64,000 bases of DNA from Doryteuthis pealeii (GCA_023376005.1 CM042157.1:90454987-90518986); one strand, 5' to 3'; shown: positions 49,401 through 53,997, numbered from the stretch's first letter. Made by a program: numbers and translations. Notes: generated by a model from the letters alone, not told the origin.

Positions 49401-49867
49401 AATGCTGATTTTTCTAAGCAACTTATTTCCCCTTGAAAGACTGTCATTAAAAAAAATCTTCCTATTATTTAACCATGTGTTATGCTAAGCTAAACTTAGT
49501 AAATGTATCTTTTTGCTCACCAATATCGACTATTTTATATACTGTGTGAAATAACTATTTCTTTTTTTATCATATATATCCATAGAACACTTAAAATTGC
49601 AATTAAATCATTCTTTTCTTTTCTGTGTGACTAATTTTCATATCAATCAAAATTTTTAAAAAGTGCAATATTTCTGATTTCTTTTTTATTACATACCAGA
49701 ATTTCTGTTTAAACTTTGTATATAATCAATTTCTGTACTTGAATTGTATGTTTTTATTCATTTACTTATATTTATAATTTTTGTTATTTCAGTCGATGCA
49801 AGATGGTGGTAACAAAAACTTAAACTATGAAGTTGAACTCGTCTATCCCAAAGGCCAATGGGTATGA
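6659..49867 (+). CDS. PLEKHA1: Partial TAPP-type tandem PH-domain adaptor gene (PLEKHA1/PLEKHA2 family), overall locus
   Basis: Joining the nine exons listed separately gives one continuous reading frame of about 242 residues. It aligns from memory with vertebrate TAPP1/TAPP2: VSDARKLRPKVDFCF and RRFFLQAEDQ close PH1, a 70-80 residue linker follows, and SGYAVKQGAVRKNWKRRFF through MHSWIDAIRKLL forms a complete PH2. TAPP proteins are cytosolic adaptors recruited to plasma-membrane PtdIns(3,4)P2 by the second PH domain, downstream of PI3-kinase and SHIP phosphatases. All borders are GT/AG and phases match (phase 1 at 6704/10105, phase 2 at 28849/32169, otherwise phase 0). The start codon and most of PH1 lie upstream of the window. 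The end is uncertain: exon 49793-49861 either runs into GTA-TGA or is spliced onward. The vertebrate C-terminal PDZ ligand is not seen. Family identity is strong; PLEKHA1 versus PLEKHA2 cannot be decided, and invertebrates may have a single ancestor-type gene. Confidence 0.9.
7500..7830 (+). repeat. MITE-like repeat fragment
   Basis: GGGGGTGCTGAAAATTCTCA, TATTCCACATATTCATCC and TTGGAATATTGTTTCGCAAG recur in diverged form at 29335-29450 (GGGATGCTGAAAAG, TATTCCATATATTTATC). The start GTGCTGAAAAGT is also at 15342. Confidence 0.5.
8866..8950 (+). mobile_element. Diverged family-B SINE fragment
   Basis: It keeps CCAGCTATGGGTAAAATAG and ACAACCAGTTTAGGAGAA of the family-B body. Head and tail are not recognisable. 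Confidence 0.6.
9165..9405. repeat. Tandem duplication of about 100 bp
   Basis: 9170-9270 and 9305-9404 share ACAGAACCATCTTAAATTAA, AGTATAGAAATC, CTCTATCTCT, TCTAGTTATGATG and CCCTCTACACAGGGTC. They are about 95% identical by eye. Confidence 0.9.
10105..10202 (+). CDS. PLEKHA1: TAPP exon: C-terminal part of PH1
   Basis: A 98-nt exon follows a pyrimidine tract ending TTTTTTATCAG and ends at ATT|GTAAGT. Two bases complete the split valine codon, then 32 codons read VNFAGRRFFLQAEDQ, TDMNKWIDVLNNASKII. This is the last beta strand and C-terminal alpha helix of PH1. The tryptophan in NKWIDVLN is the near-invariant PH helix tryptophan. The join FCF-V-VNFAGRRFFLQ matches the vertebrate spacing exactly, which supports both neighbouring splice sites. 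Confidence 0.93.
10701..10947. repeat. Foldback related to the tRNA/hammerhead family
   Basis: Arms 10705-10820 and 10843-10947 pair almost fully (CATATATGTTCAAATGTAAG block, TAATTTTTGAAAATTAATTA block). The sequence matches the outer tail of the 36346-36718 element (CATACCTAATTT...GCCGACAATTTTTGGG) but the ribozyme centre is missing. Confidence 0.85.
12301..12533 (-). mobile_element. Palindromic retroposon with 14-bp target duplication
   Basis: A hairpin of about 80-bp arms plus a one-sided tail (CCGTCGGTTTCATTTCCTTT...). TCCTATAAGGATAT flanks both sides at 12287-12300 and 12534-12547. The minus strand carries a hammerhead core (12366-12413). A relative lies at 56680-56950. Confidence 0.85.
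12366..12413 (-). ncRNA. Hammerhead ribozyme-like motif
   Basis: Minus strand order: GCT (stem I), CTGATGA, a GATTTT/AAAATC stem II with one extra C before it, GAAA, stem III TATTG/CAATA with a TT loop, then ATC as cleavage triplet, then AGC pairing back to GCT. Core nucleotides all fit the hammerhead consensus. Stem I is short next to the core (3 bp), then interrupted before the outer arms pair. Confidence 0.55.
13280..13540 (+). repeat. GC-richer unidentified block
   Basis: A jump in GC content with GGGGGCCGCGCCCCC at 13281, GGTCGGCCGGC and CTCCCCAGGCGAATACG, ending near GAAATAAAGGG (a poly-A-type signal). It may be an LTR or SINE fragment. Only one copy was noticed. Confidence 0.4.
13775..13990 (+). 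repeat. Dispersed repeat shared with 60650-60850
   Basis: GTGTAGGTCAAATTTTGAAG, CTAACTTTTAAGCAAAA and AATCAAGGATCAACCAATAC correspond to GTGTACAGGTAAAATTTTGA, CTAATTTTTAGACAAAAT and AAATTAAAGGTCAACC at 60650-60850. No structure is recognised. Confidence 0.65.
14105..14240 (+). mobile_element. Single tRNA-like SINE
   Basis: A tRNA-shaped head (CAGCCTAATGGTTACGGTGC, then a B-box-like GGATTTCAATTCCGG) is followed by CTTGATAAGTCGAAACACGT and an AT repeat. Arms pair poorly, so it is not a functional tRNA gene. Its body differs from families A and B. Confidence 0.7.
14824..15312. mobile_element. TIR element with 8-bp target duplication, copy 1
   Basis: Terminal inverted repeats of about 80 bp start GGTAATTTATGAGGAAGTGC and end with the complement. 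Flanking target duplication AAATACTG at 14816-14823 and 15313-15320. The interior has GTCGTAATTCTTGTTTA units and GATA repeats but no transposase. An 8-bp duplication fits hAT, P or Merlin-type DNA transposons; superfamily not decided. Confidence 0.9.
15571..15809 (-). mobile_element. Family-A SINE, reverse orientation
   Basis: Reverse-complement copy of the SINE at 2875. It has GGGAATCTATCCCCTTTTCA, the GAGCACCACACC block, and the tRNA-like head complement (CTACCGACTGAGCTAAAC) at its right end. Confidence 0.9.
16735..17376 (-). mobile_element. Helitron-like element, copy 1
   Basis: On the minus strand it starts TCTTATTATAATGGAG and ends with hairpin GCACCC-AGA-GGGTGC, nine bases, then CTAG, flanked A|...|T. 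Copies at 19592-20232 and 41789-42406 share length and sequence throughout. It contains no long ORF. Confidence 0.8.
17482..17598 (+). CDS. PLEKHA1: TAPP exon: start of inter-PH linker
   Basis: A 117-nt phase 0-0 exon has acceptor TTCCTTAG and donor GAG|GTATGT. It encodes 39 residues starting VPKSEVYKQETMEWHCGDLS and containing SYRTQVAGGVVCKIAQE. The block around SYRT-V-GGV is the part of the TAPP linker best kept between vertebrate and invertebrate proteins; the human protein has a recognisable SYRT-IVGGV block here. No domain is predicted, and the linker is expected to be flexible. Confidence 0.93.
17802..17999. mobile_element. Short TIR element with 10-bp target duplication
   Basis: Arms of about 45 bp begin GTTATTTCCTATAACTCCAA, and the complement lies at the right end. 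AGTTTTCTCT flanks both sides (17792-17801, 18000-18009). A 9-10-bp duplication suggests a Mutator-like MITE. A solitary copy of one arm lies at 23393-23440. Confidence 0.75.
18100..18340 (-). mobile_element. Family-A SINE, reverse orientation
   Basis: Reverse copy with the complement of the GGTGGCC start, GTCTATCCCCTTTTCAC, and a head complement ending CTATCGACTGAGCTAC. It lies in the intron after the exon at 17482. Confidence 0.9.
19592..20232 (-). mobile_element. Helitron-like element, copy 2
   Basis: It is highly similar to the copy at 16735 along its whole length. The 3' CTAG and the hairpin remain, with one stem base changed (TGCCACC/GGGTGCA). The 5' terminal bases are altered, so the exact start is uncertain. 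Confidence 0.78.
20294..20482 (+). mobile_element. Family-A SINE lacking the tRNA head
   Basis: It begins inside the element (ACCGACCCTCGCCAACTCAG) and continues to the usual end CGCCCCGTCGACTTTA. It is 5' truncated, so both Pol III boxes are missing. Confidence 0.88.
22084..22791. repeat. Minisatellite, about two dozen 29-31-bp units
   Basis: The unit is TATTACATATCTTGTTCATT followed by ATGAACTGG or ATAAACTCTGG. Units are arranged head to tail with a few partial ones. The last unit ends about 130 bp before the acceptor of the exon at 22923. Confidence 0.95.
22923..23042 (+). CDS. PLEKHA1: TAPP exon: acidic linker and start of PH2
   Basis: A 120-nt phase 0-0 exon has acceptor TCTTTTGTAG and donor GTG|GTAAGA. 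Its 40 residues begin TSADELSNSTDSDDNEMGRG, an acidic and Ser/Thr-rich stretch that could be phosphorylated, which is inference only. They end HKSGYAVKQGAV, the first beta strand and start of the phosphoinositide-binding loop of PH2. The Ala in KQGAV sits where TAPP proteins carry Ala and the PtdIns(3,4,5)P3-tolerant DAPP1 carries Gly. The exon lies about 130 bp downstream of a minisatellite ending near 22791. Confidence 0.95.
23949..24470 (+). repeat. Local duplication
   Basis: ACTAGTAATTTTAGAAGTGG(T) with TTTAAATTCAAGTT (23956-23990) recurs at 24391-24424, and AGTTCTCTAATTAAATCATT (24050) recurs at 24443. Confidence 0.8.
24863..25128 (+). mobile_element. Family-B SINE
   Basis: The B-box-like GAGTTCAAATCCTGGATGAG is followed by TATGAGTAAATAGTAGG, GCAACCAGTCTAGGAGAAGG, AACTCTGAATTCAAA and TGTCACATCCTGCTCATG. 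The same order recurs at 37137, 38091, 48880, 56585, 61849 and 62517. Its tRNA-like head is diverged. Confidence 0.85.
25945..26272 (-). mobile_element. Hairpin retroposon, copy 1
   Basis: A one-sided segment (AGTCCAGAGAAGAAATCTTC, GTTTGAGAGCTCAATGTGTG) is followed by a hairpin of roughly 85-bp arms (TAGTCTATTTCAGGGAGC...). The reverse-oriented copy at 50425-50740 has the same layout. Both ends fall in AT repeats. Confidence 0.8.
26108..26169 (-). ncRNA. Hammerhead ribozyme-like motif with long stem II
   Basis: Minus strand: GCAT, CTGATGA, a long imperfect stem II built from the AGTTAGAC/GTCTAA arms, GAAA, stem III TA/TA with loop GAC, cleavage triplet ATA, then ATGC closing stem I with GCAT (4 bp). 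It lies in a palindrome at 26070-26270 and in the element that recurs inverted at 50425-50715. Confidence 0.5.
26551..26619 (+). CDS. PLEKHA1: TAPP exon: PH2 phosphoinositide-binding loop and strands 2-3
   Basis: A 69-nt phase 0-0 exon has acceptor TGTTTTACAG and donor CAT|GTAAGT. It encodes RKNWKRRFFVLTDQGISYYH followed by SEH. With the preceding exon it completes the K-x(n)-K/R-x-R type basic motif (VKQGAVRKNWKRRFF) that contacts the inositol phosphate head group in PH domains binding 3-phosphoinositides. Confidence 0.95.
28046..28398. repeat. Foldback with about 52-bp arms
   Basis: 28046-28096 (AATGAAATTTATTGCATACA, CAGTGCTCAAGTGCATCACA) is the inverse of 28347-28398. The loop of about 250 bp is AT/GT-rich. 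It lies in the intron between the exons at 26551 and 28788. Confidence 0.85.
28788..28849 (+). CDS. PLEKHA1: TAPP exon: PH2 strands 4-5
   Basis: A 62-nt exon has acceptor ACTTTTCAG and donor GG|GTAAGT. It encodes SLIPIRTIPKSNLLEVKVSQ plus two bases of a glycine codon finished by the exon at 32169. The pattern P-IR-IP matches the equivalent region of TAPP PH2. A near-perfect 52-bp hairpin begins about 230 bp downstream, in the following intron. Confidence 0.93.
29078..29241. mobile_element. Near-perfect hairpin retroposon with 15-bp target duplication
   Basis: Arms 29078-29129 and 29159-29210 are an almost exact inverse match (about 52 bp). A 29-bp tail follows (CTTCAAGCCTCATCTCAAAC...). AAATAAGATGATTCT flanks both sides (29063-29077, 29242-29256). 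Minus-strand loop has GGCCGAAATGTTGTACAAAT, like the 3' half of a hammerhead, but no CTGATGA box. Confidence 0.88.
29897..29941 (-). ncRNA. Hammerhead ribozyme motif, mirror copy
   Basis: Minus-strand version of the motif at 29967 in the other arm. The box reads CTGACGA, a change at the position that varies most in the core (U7). GAAA, stem III CCA/TGG, GTC and a 5-bp stem I are kept. Confidence 0.65.
29967..30011 (+). ncRNA. Hammerhead ribozyme motif (best in window)
   Basis: ATTCAC, CTGATGA (29973-29979), stem II TGC-CTC-GCA, GAAA (29991-29994), stem III CCA-ATA-TGG, T, then cleavage triplet GTC (30003-30005), then GTGAAT which pairs with ATTCAC (6 bp, up to 8 with wobble). Every conserved core base is present. 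The weak points are a T-T mismatch next to stem II and a short stem II. Predicted cleavage follows base 30005. Confidence 0.75.
30345..30480 (-). mobile_element. Truncated family-A SINE, reverse
   Basis: It contains the complement of the 3' body (TATCAGCCAGACAGTGAGG, AGCGCTAGACCAGGGAG, GAGGTGGAGCACCATACC), then stops. The tRNA head is absent. A poly-A/T stretch interrupts the middle. Confidence 0.8.
30480..30880 (-). repeat. Unidentified moderately GC-rich repeat-like block
   Basis: CACCCTGGGTTGGTTGAGCC, GGAGATGCCCTTGTTTACC and GAGCTTAAGTTCCCGGCGG have a base composition unlike the intron around them. It resembles a LINE-derived or untranslated retroposon segment, but no protein motif is readable. 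Confidence 0.35.
31712..31925 (+). mobile_element. Family-A SINE, diverged
   Basis: The head GGTTAGCTCAGTCGGTAGAA, the B box GGTTCAATACTGG and the body GGAGCTGACGGTAGGTG are present. A (GAT)n tract follows at 31947-31963. Confidence 0.88.
32169..32232 (+). CDS. PLEKHA1: TAPP exon: PH2 strands 6-7
   Basis: A 64-nt exon has acceptor ATTTTTCAG and donor CAA|GTAAGT. It completes the split Gly codon and encodes IHPERDNLFEILTSKRIFYV ending in Q. RDNLFEI-T--R-FYVQA is a signature block of TAPP PH2 and continues into the next exon. Confidence 0.95.
32862..33440. mobile_element. TIR element with 8-bp target duplication, copy 2
   Basis: Same termini as the copy at 14824. Target duplication AATTTCCA at 32854-32861 and 33441-33448. 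The interior is expanded by a repeated AATAAACAAGAATTACGACA unit and an AT tract. Confidence 0.9.
33893..34396. mobile_element. TIR element with 8-bp target duplication, copy 3
   Basis: Target duplication CACATTCC at 33885-33892 and 34397-34404. The element ends about 50 bp before the TAPP exon at 34445, close to its branch-point and pyrimidine region. Confidence 0.9.
34445..34525 (+). CDS. PLEKHA1: TAPP exon: C-terminal helix of PH2
   Basis: An 81-nt phase 0-0 exon has acceptor TATTTGTAG and donor AAG|GTGAGT. Its 27 residues start ADSPIDMHSWIDAIRKLLRT. They contain the PH C-terminal helix with its near-invariant tryptophan (MHSWI), then the basic/acidic stretch VKSEERK. It begins only 40 bp after the 8-bp duplication flanking a TIR element at 33893-34396. 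Confidence 0.96.
34972..35190 (+). repeat. GC-rich interspersed repeat, copy 1 (internally deleted)
   Basis: It begins CTCATACCCCAC, then ACAAGGCCTTGTTTTAACGT, GGGCCCACCCACAA, GCCTGGGGGGATAGCCCCCT, GGGATCGACGCTATT and GGCCGAAGCTCGCTGGACCC. Compared with 62202-62500 it lacks the central part. It reads open by chance in one frame. Confidence 0.8.
35280..35440 (+). mobile_element. LINE 3' end fragment with (ATG)n tail
   Basis: The plus strand reads a short LINE C-terminal remnant with DRDGW and a terminal segment like the 1571-2275 element, then a (GAT)n tail at 35424-35440. It is very short and heavily 5' truncated. It probably belongs to the same or a related non-LTR family. Confidence 0.6.
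35706..35746 (-). ncRNA. Hammerhead ribozyme-like motif in tRNA-headed element
   Basis: Minus strand: CTCTG, CTGATGA, GGCC/GGCT stem II, GAAA, T-GTAC-A, cleavage triplet ATA, then CAGA pairing 4 bp. Just past this point the sequence leaves the family consensus (AGATATTTTGC instead of AGAGATCGAC), as expected if the element boundary is near the cleavage site. Confidence 0.6.
36019..36060 (+). ncRNA. Hammerhead ribozyme-like motif in tRNA-headed element
   Basis: CTCTG, CTGATGA (36024-36030), stem II GGCC-TAATA-GGCT, GAAA (36044-36047), 2-bp stem III with loop GTAC, cleavage triplet ATA (36053-36055), CAGAG closing stem I (5 bp). Confidence 0.65.
36484..36540 (+). promoter_or_regulatory. tRNA-like internal Pol III promoter (A and B boxes)
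   Basis: TAGTGTAGTGG fits the A-box consensus and GGTTCGAATC fits the B box, about 40 bases apart. They lie directly upstream of the hammerhead at 36565, so a Pol III transcript would contain the ribozyme. Confidence 0.6.
36565..36606 (+). ncRNA. Hammerhead ribozyme-like motif in tRNA-headed element
   Basis: CTCTG (36565-36569), CTGATGA (36570-36576), stem II of four pairs around TAATG, GAAA (36590-36593), stem III of two pairs with loop GTAC, ATA (36599-36601), CAGAG (36602-36606). Very short stem III is known for hammerheads of Penelope-like elements, which may work as dimers. Confidence 0.68.
37137..37362 (+). mobile_element. Family-B SINE, 5' truncated
   Basis: Contains GGGAAAGGTATGAATCTAAC, the GGGTAAATAGGGC body, CAACCAGTTTAGGAGATGG and the tail TGTCACATCCTGTTCATG. 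It is followed at 37395-37510 by a tRNA-like unit (TGTAGCTCAGATAATTAGAG) related to a second one at 36790-36960. Confidence 0.85.
38091..38400 (+). mobile_element. Family-B SINE with internal duplication
   Basis: The head GAGGCGCGTGGTCTAATGGT, with an A-box TGGTCTAATGGTTAGAG, is followed by the full body. After CTTAAGCTGAGTTTAATTTC the segment from the B box to GGTATGAATCCAATTTAATC is repeated (38330-38400), as if two copies recombined or template switching occurred. Confidence 0.85.
39004..39021 (+). CDS. Candidate 18-nt TAPP microexon (KSWERM) with GC-AG intron, or alternative last exon
   Basis: A strong pyrimidine tract (38940-39000, rich in T and C) ends in TTTTAG, then AAATCCTGGGAGCGTATG, then GCAAGT. 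This is a good match to the rarer GC donor class. Six codons, KSWERM, fit phase 0-0 between the exons at 34525 and 49793, giving EERK-KSWERM-SMQDGG. If the GC donor is not used, the frame continues ASILIYT and stops at a TGA, which would make an alternative terminal exon. No homologue is recalled, so this is a hypothesis from splice signals alone. Confidence 0.35.
41085..41400. repeat. Foldback with about 75-bp arms
   Basis: Arms 41089-41165 and 41322-41397 share ACACATAGGAAGTGATTATT and its complement. The loop is A/T-homopolymer rich. Confidence 0.85.
41732..41788. repeat. (AT)n microsatellite
   Basis: About 28 AT units directly before the Helitron-like copy. Similar tracts are at 3123-3161, 4869-4902, 6320-6358, 10633-10660, 14246-14288, 29792-29842, 30172-30203, 33056-33089, 50734-50772 and 56950-56983. 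Many of them abut mobile elements. Confidence 0.95.
41789..42406 (+). mobile_element. Helitron-like element, copy 3
   Basis: Plus-strand copy: A|TCTTATTATAATGGAGATTG at the 5' end, hairpin GCACCC-GTA-GGGTGC, ATATATTTG, CTAG|T at the 3' end. It is inserted directly beside a long AT microsatellite (41732-41788). Confidence 0.8.
43486..43925 (+). mobile_element. LTR-retrotransposon fragment (LTR plus leader)
   Basis: GC-richer block with GGGCGGGACTTTCC, an AATAAAAG poly-A-type signal near 43752, then a purine-rich leader (AAGACGAAGTCCAGATG, GAAGAGACGCTAGAAGAAG, GGGTATGCAAC). The leader matches 63088-63165. The likely gag start region reads DQDEVQMLEETLEEEE then stop. Confidence 0.5.
44490..44690 (+). 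repeat. Dispersed direct repeat, copy 1
   Basis: The block from GTAATTATTCAGTTATTACA through GAGATTTTGATTCAAATCTC and ATAATGCTCAAATAAACAAA recurs at 58757-58965 with few differences. Its nature is unknown; no TIR or tRNA head seen. Confidence 0.85.
45393..45874. mobile_element. TIR element with 8-bp target duplication, copy 4
   Basis: Target duplication CCATATTT at 45385-45392 and 45875-45882. Interior closely follows copy 3, including TATC repeats and a C-run. Confidence 0.9.
47955..48215 (+). repeat. Family-C interspersed repeat
   Basis: It begins TTTCTAATGTTCTGGCATGA and ends near TGAATATCTACCAGAAAG. Partial relatives are at 26998-27070, 33478-33720 (same start, TTGCTAATGTTTTGGCATAC) and 34785-34915 (3' end, GAAAATTTGCTGACAACAAA). 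It behaves like a SINE-sized dispersed repeat of unknown origin. Confidence 0.6.
48880..49090 (+). mobile_element. Family-B SINE
   Basis: GTGTAATGATTCTTGTCATA head, B-box CAAGTTCAAATCCTGG, body GGATAAATAG and tail TTGTGTCACATCCTGTTCAT. Full-length but diverged. Confidence 0.85.
49793..49861 (+). CDS. PLEKHA1: TAPP exon: start of C-terminal tail, with possible stop just after
   Basis: The acceptor TTGTTATTTCAG is followed by 23 in-frame codons starting SMQDGGNKNLNYEVELVYPK and ending GQW. Two readings are possible. A donor GTATGA directly after TGG would splice onward, in phase 0, to the candidate exon at 63651. Without splicing, GTA-TGA ends the protein in -GQWV at 49867. The 300 bases that follow are less repeat-like than typical introns here, so a short form with a 3' UTR is plausible. 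The acidic/aromatic tail is not recognised from vertebrate TAPPs. Confidence 0.8.
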
Positions 49868-50424
49868 ACTGTCTGTCCCTCCATTCCAGCATGATGTAGC
49901 TGTTGCATGAGCCTGTTGTTACCATCATAATTGAACAATTGTTGATTGTAATACTACTACTACTACTACTATCACCACCACTGCTGCTGCTGCTGTTGCT
50001 ATTCTCTTCTTTTTTTGTCACAATCATTGGGTCATCAGTTATATTGACTATGAACTATCCAGTTATATTTTAGCACTCTATGCATGAACTACAGTTACTG
50101 CCAAATTATCATCAGTCCATTTTTCATATACGCTTTGTCTTTCCCAATTTCTTTCAACCTCAACTTCAATATCTCTTATATAATAAGTTATCTGCAAACT
50201 ATGAATATTCTTTTTTTTTTTTTTTGCTTGCCTATTCGAGAGTGTTACAGGATTTCTTATCCTATACACACAACTTGCCATTTAATGTTTGTTTTTAACT
50301 AAGGATTATTCTTACTGAAGCAAATCTGTTGTAACAATATTTCAAAGATCAGTCTTACAAAGTGTCAACACTTTAAAGACAAATGTTCAATTCTCATATT
50401 TATAATACATATATATATATATTT

Positions 50425-50729
50425 GAGTAAAGAAATAACAAAAGACTTAGAGATTTAGAATTATAGTCTATTTCAGGGAGCTTAGACAAAGTGTCTAACT
50501 CTCCAACTCATCAGATGCGAATGATGAGTCGGGAGAGTTAGACACTTTGTCTAAGCTCCCTGAAATAGACTATAATGCTAAATCTCTAAGTCTTTTGTTA
50601 TTTCTTTACTCATATATTTGCTCTGTGACTCTAACATTAAGAGCACACATTGAGCTCTCAAACAGCAACTTGGTTTTGTTTAAATAAAACTCTTGTGTCG
50701 TAAGGAAGATTTCTTCTCTGGACTTTTGG

Positions 50730-50740
<11 letters not shown>
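50425..50740 (+). mobile_element. Hairpin retroposon, copy 2 (inverse of copy 1)
   Basis: Hairpin arms 50429-50510 and 50520-50615, then the tail TCTGTGACTCTAACATTAAG to AGTCCAGAG complement. On the minus strand CTGATGA and GAAA remain but the stem I partner has changed (ATTC instead of ATGC), so the ribozyme looks decayed. Confidence 0.8.
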
Positions 50741-50778
<38 letters not shown>

Positions 50779-52369
50779 GTGATACAAATTGTTAATGAAT
50801 TACAATTCGAATAACTTAAAATTTTGTTATGACATTTAAAACTGCTATACAAGTATTTTTCTGTATTAATTCACACAAATGAACGATTTAAATGTATTTA
50901 GTGAAATGTTAAAAGAATTTCTAAAAATGCTTAGTCAAGTAAAATCCTTTCTCCAAGCAAATATTTATCCTGCTATTGCCAGTTCCAAAACTTGTATTAC
51001 TATTATTACCCATTCCACTATCACCACCATTACTGCTAATACTACTACTGAAACAAGTTTTGTTTTATTTGTTATCGGCATGCTACCTTTTGTCAATGTG
51101 TTGTTTTGTGACTTCTCTGATTGCACAATAATGTTGTCATTCCAAGGGAAGTAACTCTTATTAGTTGAGCATGATCATATCTTCAATAATGCATTATTCT
51201 ACAAAATTGAAAAACATTTTTTTACATCAAATCGTTTTATTTTTAAAAAAATAATCTCCACTTCAGGAAATTATATTATATAGATCTGATTTATCTATAA
51301 GCGAATTGTTATTGTGTGTGTTGTATTGCAATGAAAATGTCATTTGAAGATAATTTGATGTGGGTCTTGTAACATTGTTTAATTTATTAAAACTATAAAT
51401 TTTGCTTCATGATAAAAAAAATCTTACCATTACATATAAATTGGAATTATTTACTTATTCATAATATAATTTGTATAAACTACTTTTTGCTGTATTTTGT
51501 ACACAAACTTTCATAGCTGTTTAATATTTGTATGAAGTATTTTATCGATCTACATTAAAATTAATTCATATAAAGTTATGGGTTAATCTTTGTTTTAGAT
51601 TTTTAAATATAGTGTATAAACAGATTTGAATTGCTTTGAATAATTTAATTATATACCATAAACTATTTTCAAAATATTTTTTTAAGAAAAGTATTATCAG
51701 TTTGTTCACAATGACATAATTAGGCTTGTGAATATTTTTAAAAATTCATAAATTTTGGCTGAACATTTTATGGGTAAAACCAATTGGCAAGCAACATTCT
51801 TAAAATGCAACAATGTACCTCATGATTTTCTATATTAAAAAAAGCTAATAAAAATTTGGTTGGAGATCAAAATAAATTACTTACTGGTAGATTTTGTCTA
51901 CAAGTATTTTTTAAACTGATTTTGTTTACCATTAAATTCAGTTTCATTCAATATGTTAATTTTTATAGTTGCCTTCTCTATTATAATTTTTTTTTCTTTT
52001 TAATTAATCAAAAATAATAAAGAAGAAATTTATCACAAATTCAAAAGAGAATATATTCATTACATTATATTCTCTATAAATGTTCTGGTTGTGAATATCT
52101 AATTAGTGGAGAATCTTTAGGGGATGATTTTATTTAAGTATTAACTTAATTAAAATCTTGATTTTCTCCAGATCTTAAGCCTTGGGCTCTTCTGCTTAAA
52201 ATGCACTGATAATGATATAATTATTTCAAGAATTTTCATTAGTAGCCTAAAACTTTATAAGTTATTCTCAAGTATTGCACTTTTTTGCAAAGATTTTATT
52301 TGGTTTGTAGCCTTTTAATTAATAAGAGTATTACTTTTAAAAATGATTCATTATCTACATATTATCTCA

Positions 52370-52560
52370 GATGGGTTTCCCATGTGTTGCAGTGGTTAGT
52401 AAGCTAGACTAGCAGACCATTGTTAGTGAGTTTGATTCTTACTGAATGTTCCATACTTCTAGCCTTGTACCAAACTAAAAGGTAATAAGCTTATCACAGA
52501 TACGACATTTGAACCCCTACCCCAGTATTATTCAGTACGAGAGAATAATCTCTACTAGAC
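52370..52560 (+). mobile_element. tRNA-like SINE unit
   Basis: GGTTTCCCATGTGTTGCAGT, a TGCAGTGGTTAGTAAGC A-box-like run and a GAGTTTGATTCTTACTG B-box-like run are seen, followed by a short unique body. A shorter relative (GCAAGAGTTAGCAAGTTAGT) is near 23443. Confidence 0.6.
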
Positions 52561-52670
52561 ATCTTATTTGCATAATACAAGTATTATTATTCAAACCTTT
52601 TGAAGTATTTCATATATAAATAGGGAAAAAAGTTTGGGTTTTTTTGTTTGGGGGTGGGGTTAGAGTAAAC

Positions 52671-52702
<32 letters not shown>

Positions 52703-53186
52703 CTATTTTACAATAATTAAATAAAATTAGCCTTTGGAGTAAACAAAGAAAATATGAAATAAAAGTTTAATTTTTAAAATTTTAATTATCTATTATAATG
52801 AAAACATTGCTATATAATTTAGATTTTCTGAACACAAAACATTTGATCATTTGAAAAATGAAGCCTTAAATATTAATGACAAAATTATAATAATTATTAA
52901 TTTCTATTTGTTAGATATTTCAAATAGAGAATTTAATAAAGAAAGTATAAATTCTACAAGTGTTTAAAATATTTTTTTTACTTTAAACAATATTTACTTA
53001 AATTTAATTTGGTATTTAGTCATTTTTATTAGAATTACATAATGAAATATTCAATACTGCACTGTATTACTTGCAGCATCTTTAGAATTATTAACAGACA
53101 TTTTTTTCTAATTCATTAACCTCATTAAACTAATGAAGAAATTTATTATAAATTTTATTCATTGTTTGTTAAGGTTACATAGAAGG

Positions 53187-53432
53187 GGCCGGGTTAGCTC
53201 AGTCGGTAGAGCGTTTGGATAGAAACCACAAGGTTCCTAGTTCAATACCGGTCCCCGCCAACTCAGCATATGAGTAGCACAAGGGATCTGTGCAGTAAAG
53301 TAAGGAGCTGATGGTAGGTGTGGCGCTCCACCTCAGATGCTAAAACAATCTCCTTGGTCTAGTGCTATTGAAAAGGGGATAGACTCCCTCATTGACTGGC
53401 TGATACCGACGTTAGGCCGCCCCCAACGACTT
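53187..53432 (+). mobile_element. Family-A SINE, near full length
   Basis: It starts GGCCGGGTTAGCTCAGTCGG and ends CCGCCCCCAACGACTT. It is highly similar to the copy at 2875 and so relatively young. Confidence 0.92.
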
Positions 53433-53997
53433 ACATAGATTTTACTGAAATTGTCATGTATTTTATTAACATGTTTAATTTGTTTCAAATGTTTTTAATT
53501 GTTATTGACATAAATAACATTTACTCCAAAATGTAATAACTCTGTTTCTTTACAATGTATTAGATAAGTACATTTACAAATAAATGGTTATATTAGGAGA
53601 GGATGCAACACATTTTGTAAAGGCTCTTTTTAATGTTTGATAAGGACAGATTTGAAATACACATACAAAAGTATTTATATTTAATGTATCACTGGTTCTG
53701 ATTGCATTTATTTACTAAAGAGTTAAGCAAGAGTGTCTTGGGGTTCTCTGTATATATAACTGCTACATCCACTTTCATAAATTTGTAGATATATTATTTT
53801 CTTATCCAATATTTTAAATCTTAATTGCATTTTATATGTGTCTAATTTTTTCCATGTGCCATTCAGATATTTTTTATAAAGAGATGTATGCTTCATTTTT
53901 TAATTTACAATTTCTCAATAAAAAAACGTTTATAAAAAAAAATCAACTTAAATTTTACTTCTAAAATTATCACTAACACACAAACATAGAGAATTCT

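Larger units (their letters stand above)
34526..49792 (+). other. Largest intron fully inside the window (15.3 kb)
   Basis: It contains a GC-rich repeat (34972-35190), a LINE tail (35280-35440), the nested tRNA/hammerhead block (35645-36718), family-B SINEs near 37.2, 38.2 and 48.9 kb, the candidate microexon at 39004, a foldback (41085-41400), a Helitron-like copy (41789-42406), an LTR fragment (43486-43925), a TIR element (45393-45874) and a family-C SINE (47955-48215). Stretches 39200-41080, 42420-43480 and 45890-47950 show no recognisable feature. Confidence 0.6.

Noticed and set aside
49758..50027. Minus-strand ORF rich in serine and glycine
   Set aside because: It overlaps the TAPP exon at 49793 on the opposite strand, and the serine run comes from a trinucleotide repeat (TAC/TGC)n.
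50879..51154. 91-codon plus-strand ORF
   Set aside because: Composition follows low-complexity ACT/ATT repeats; no homology recalled and no splice signals; probably chance.
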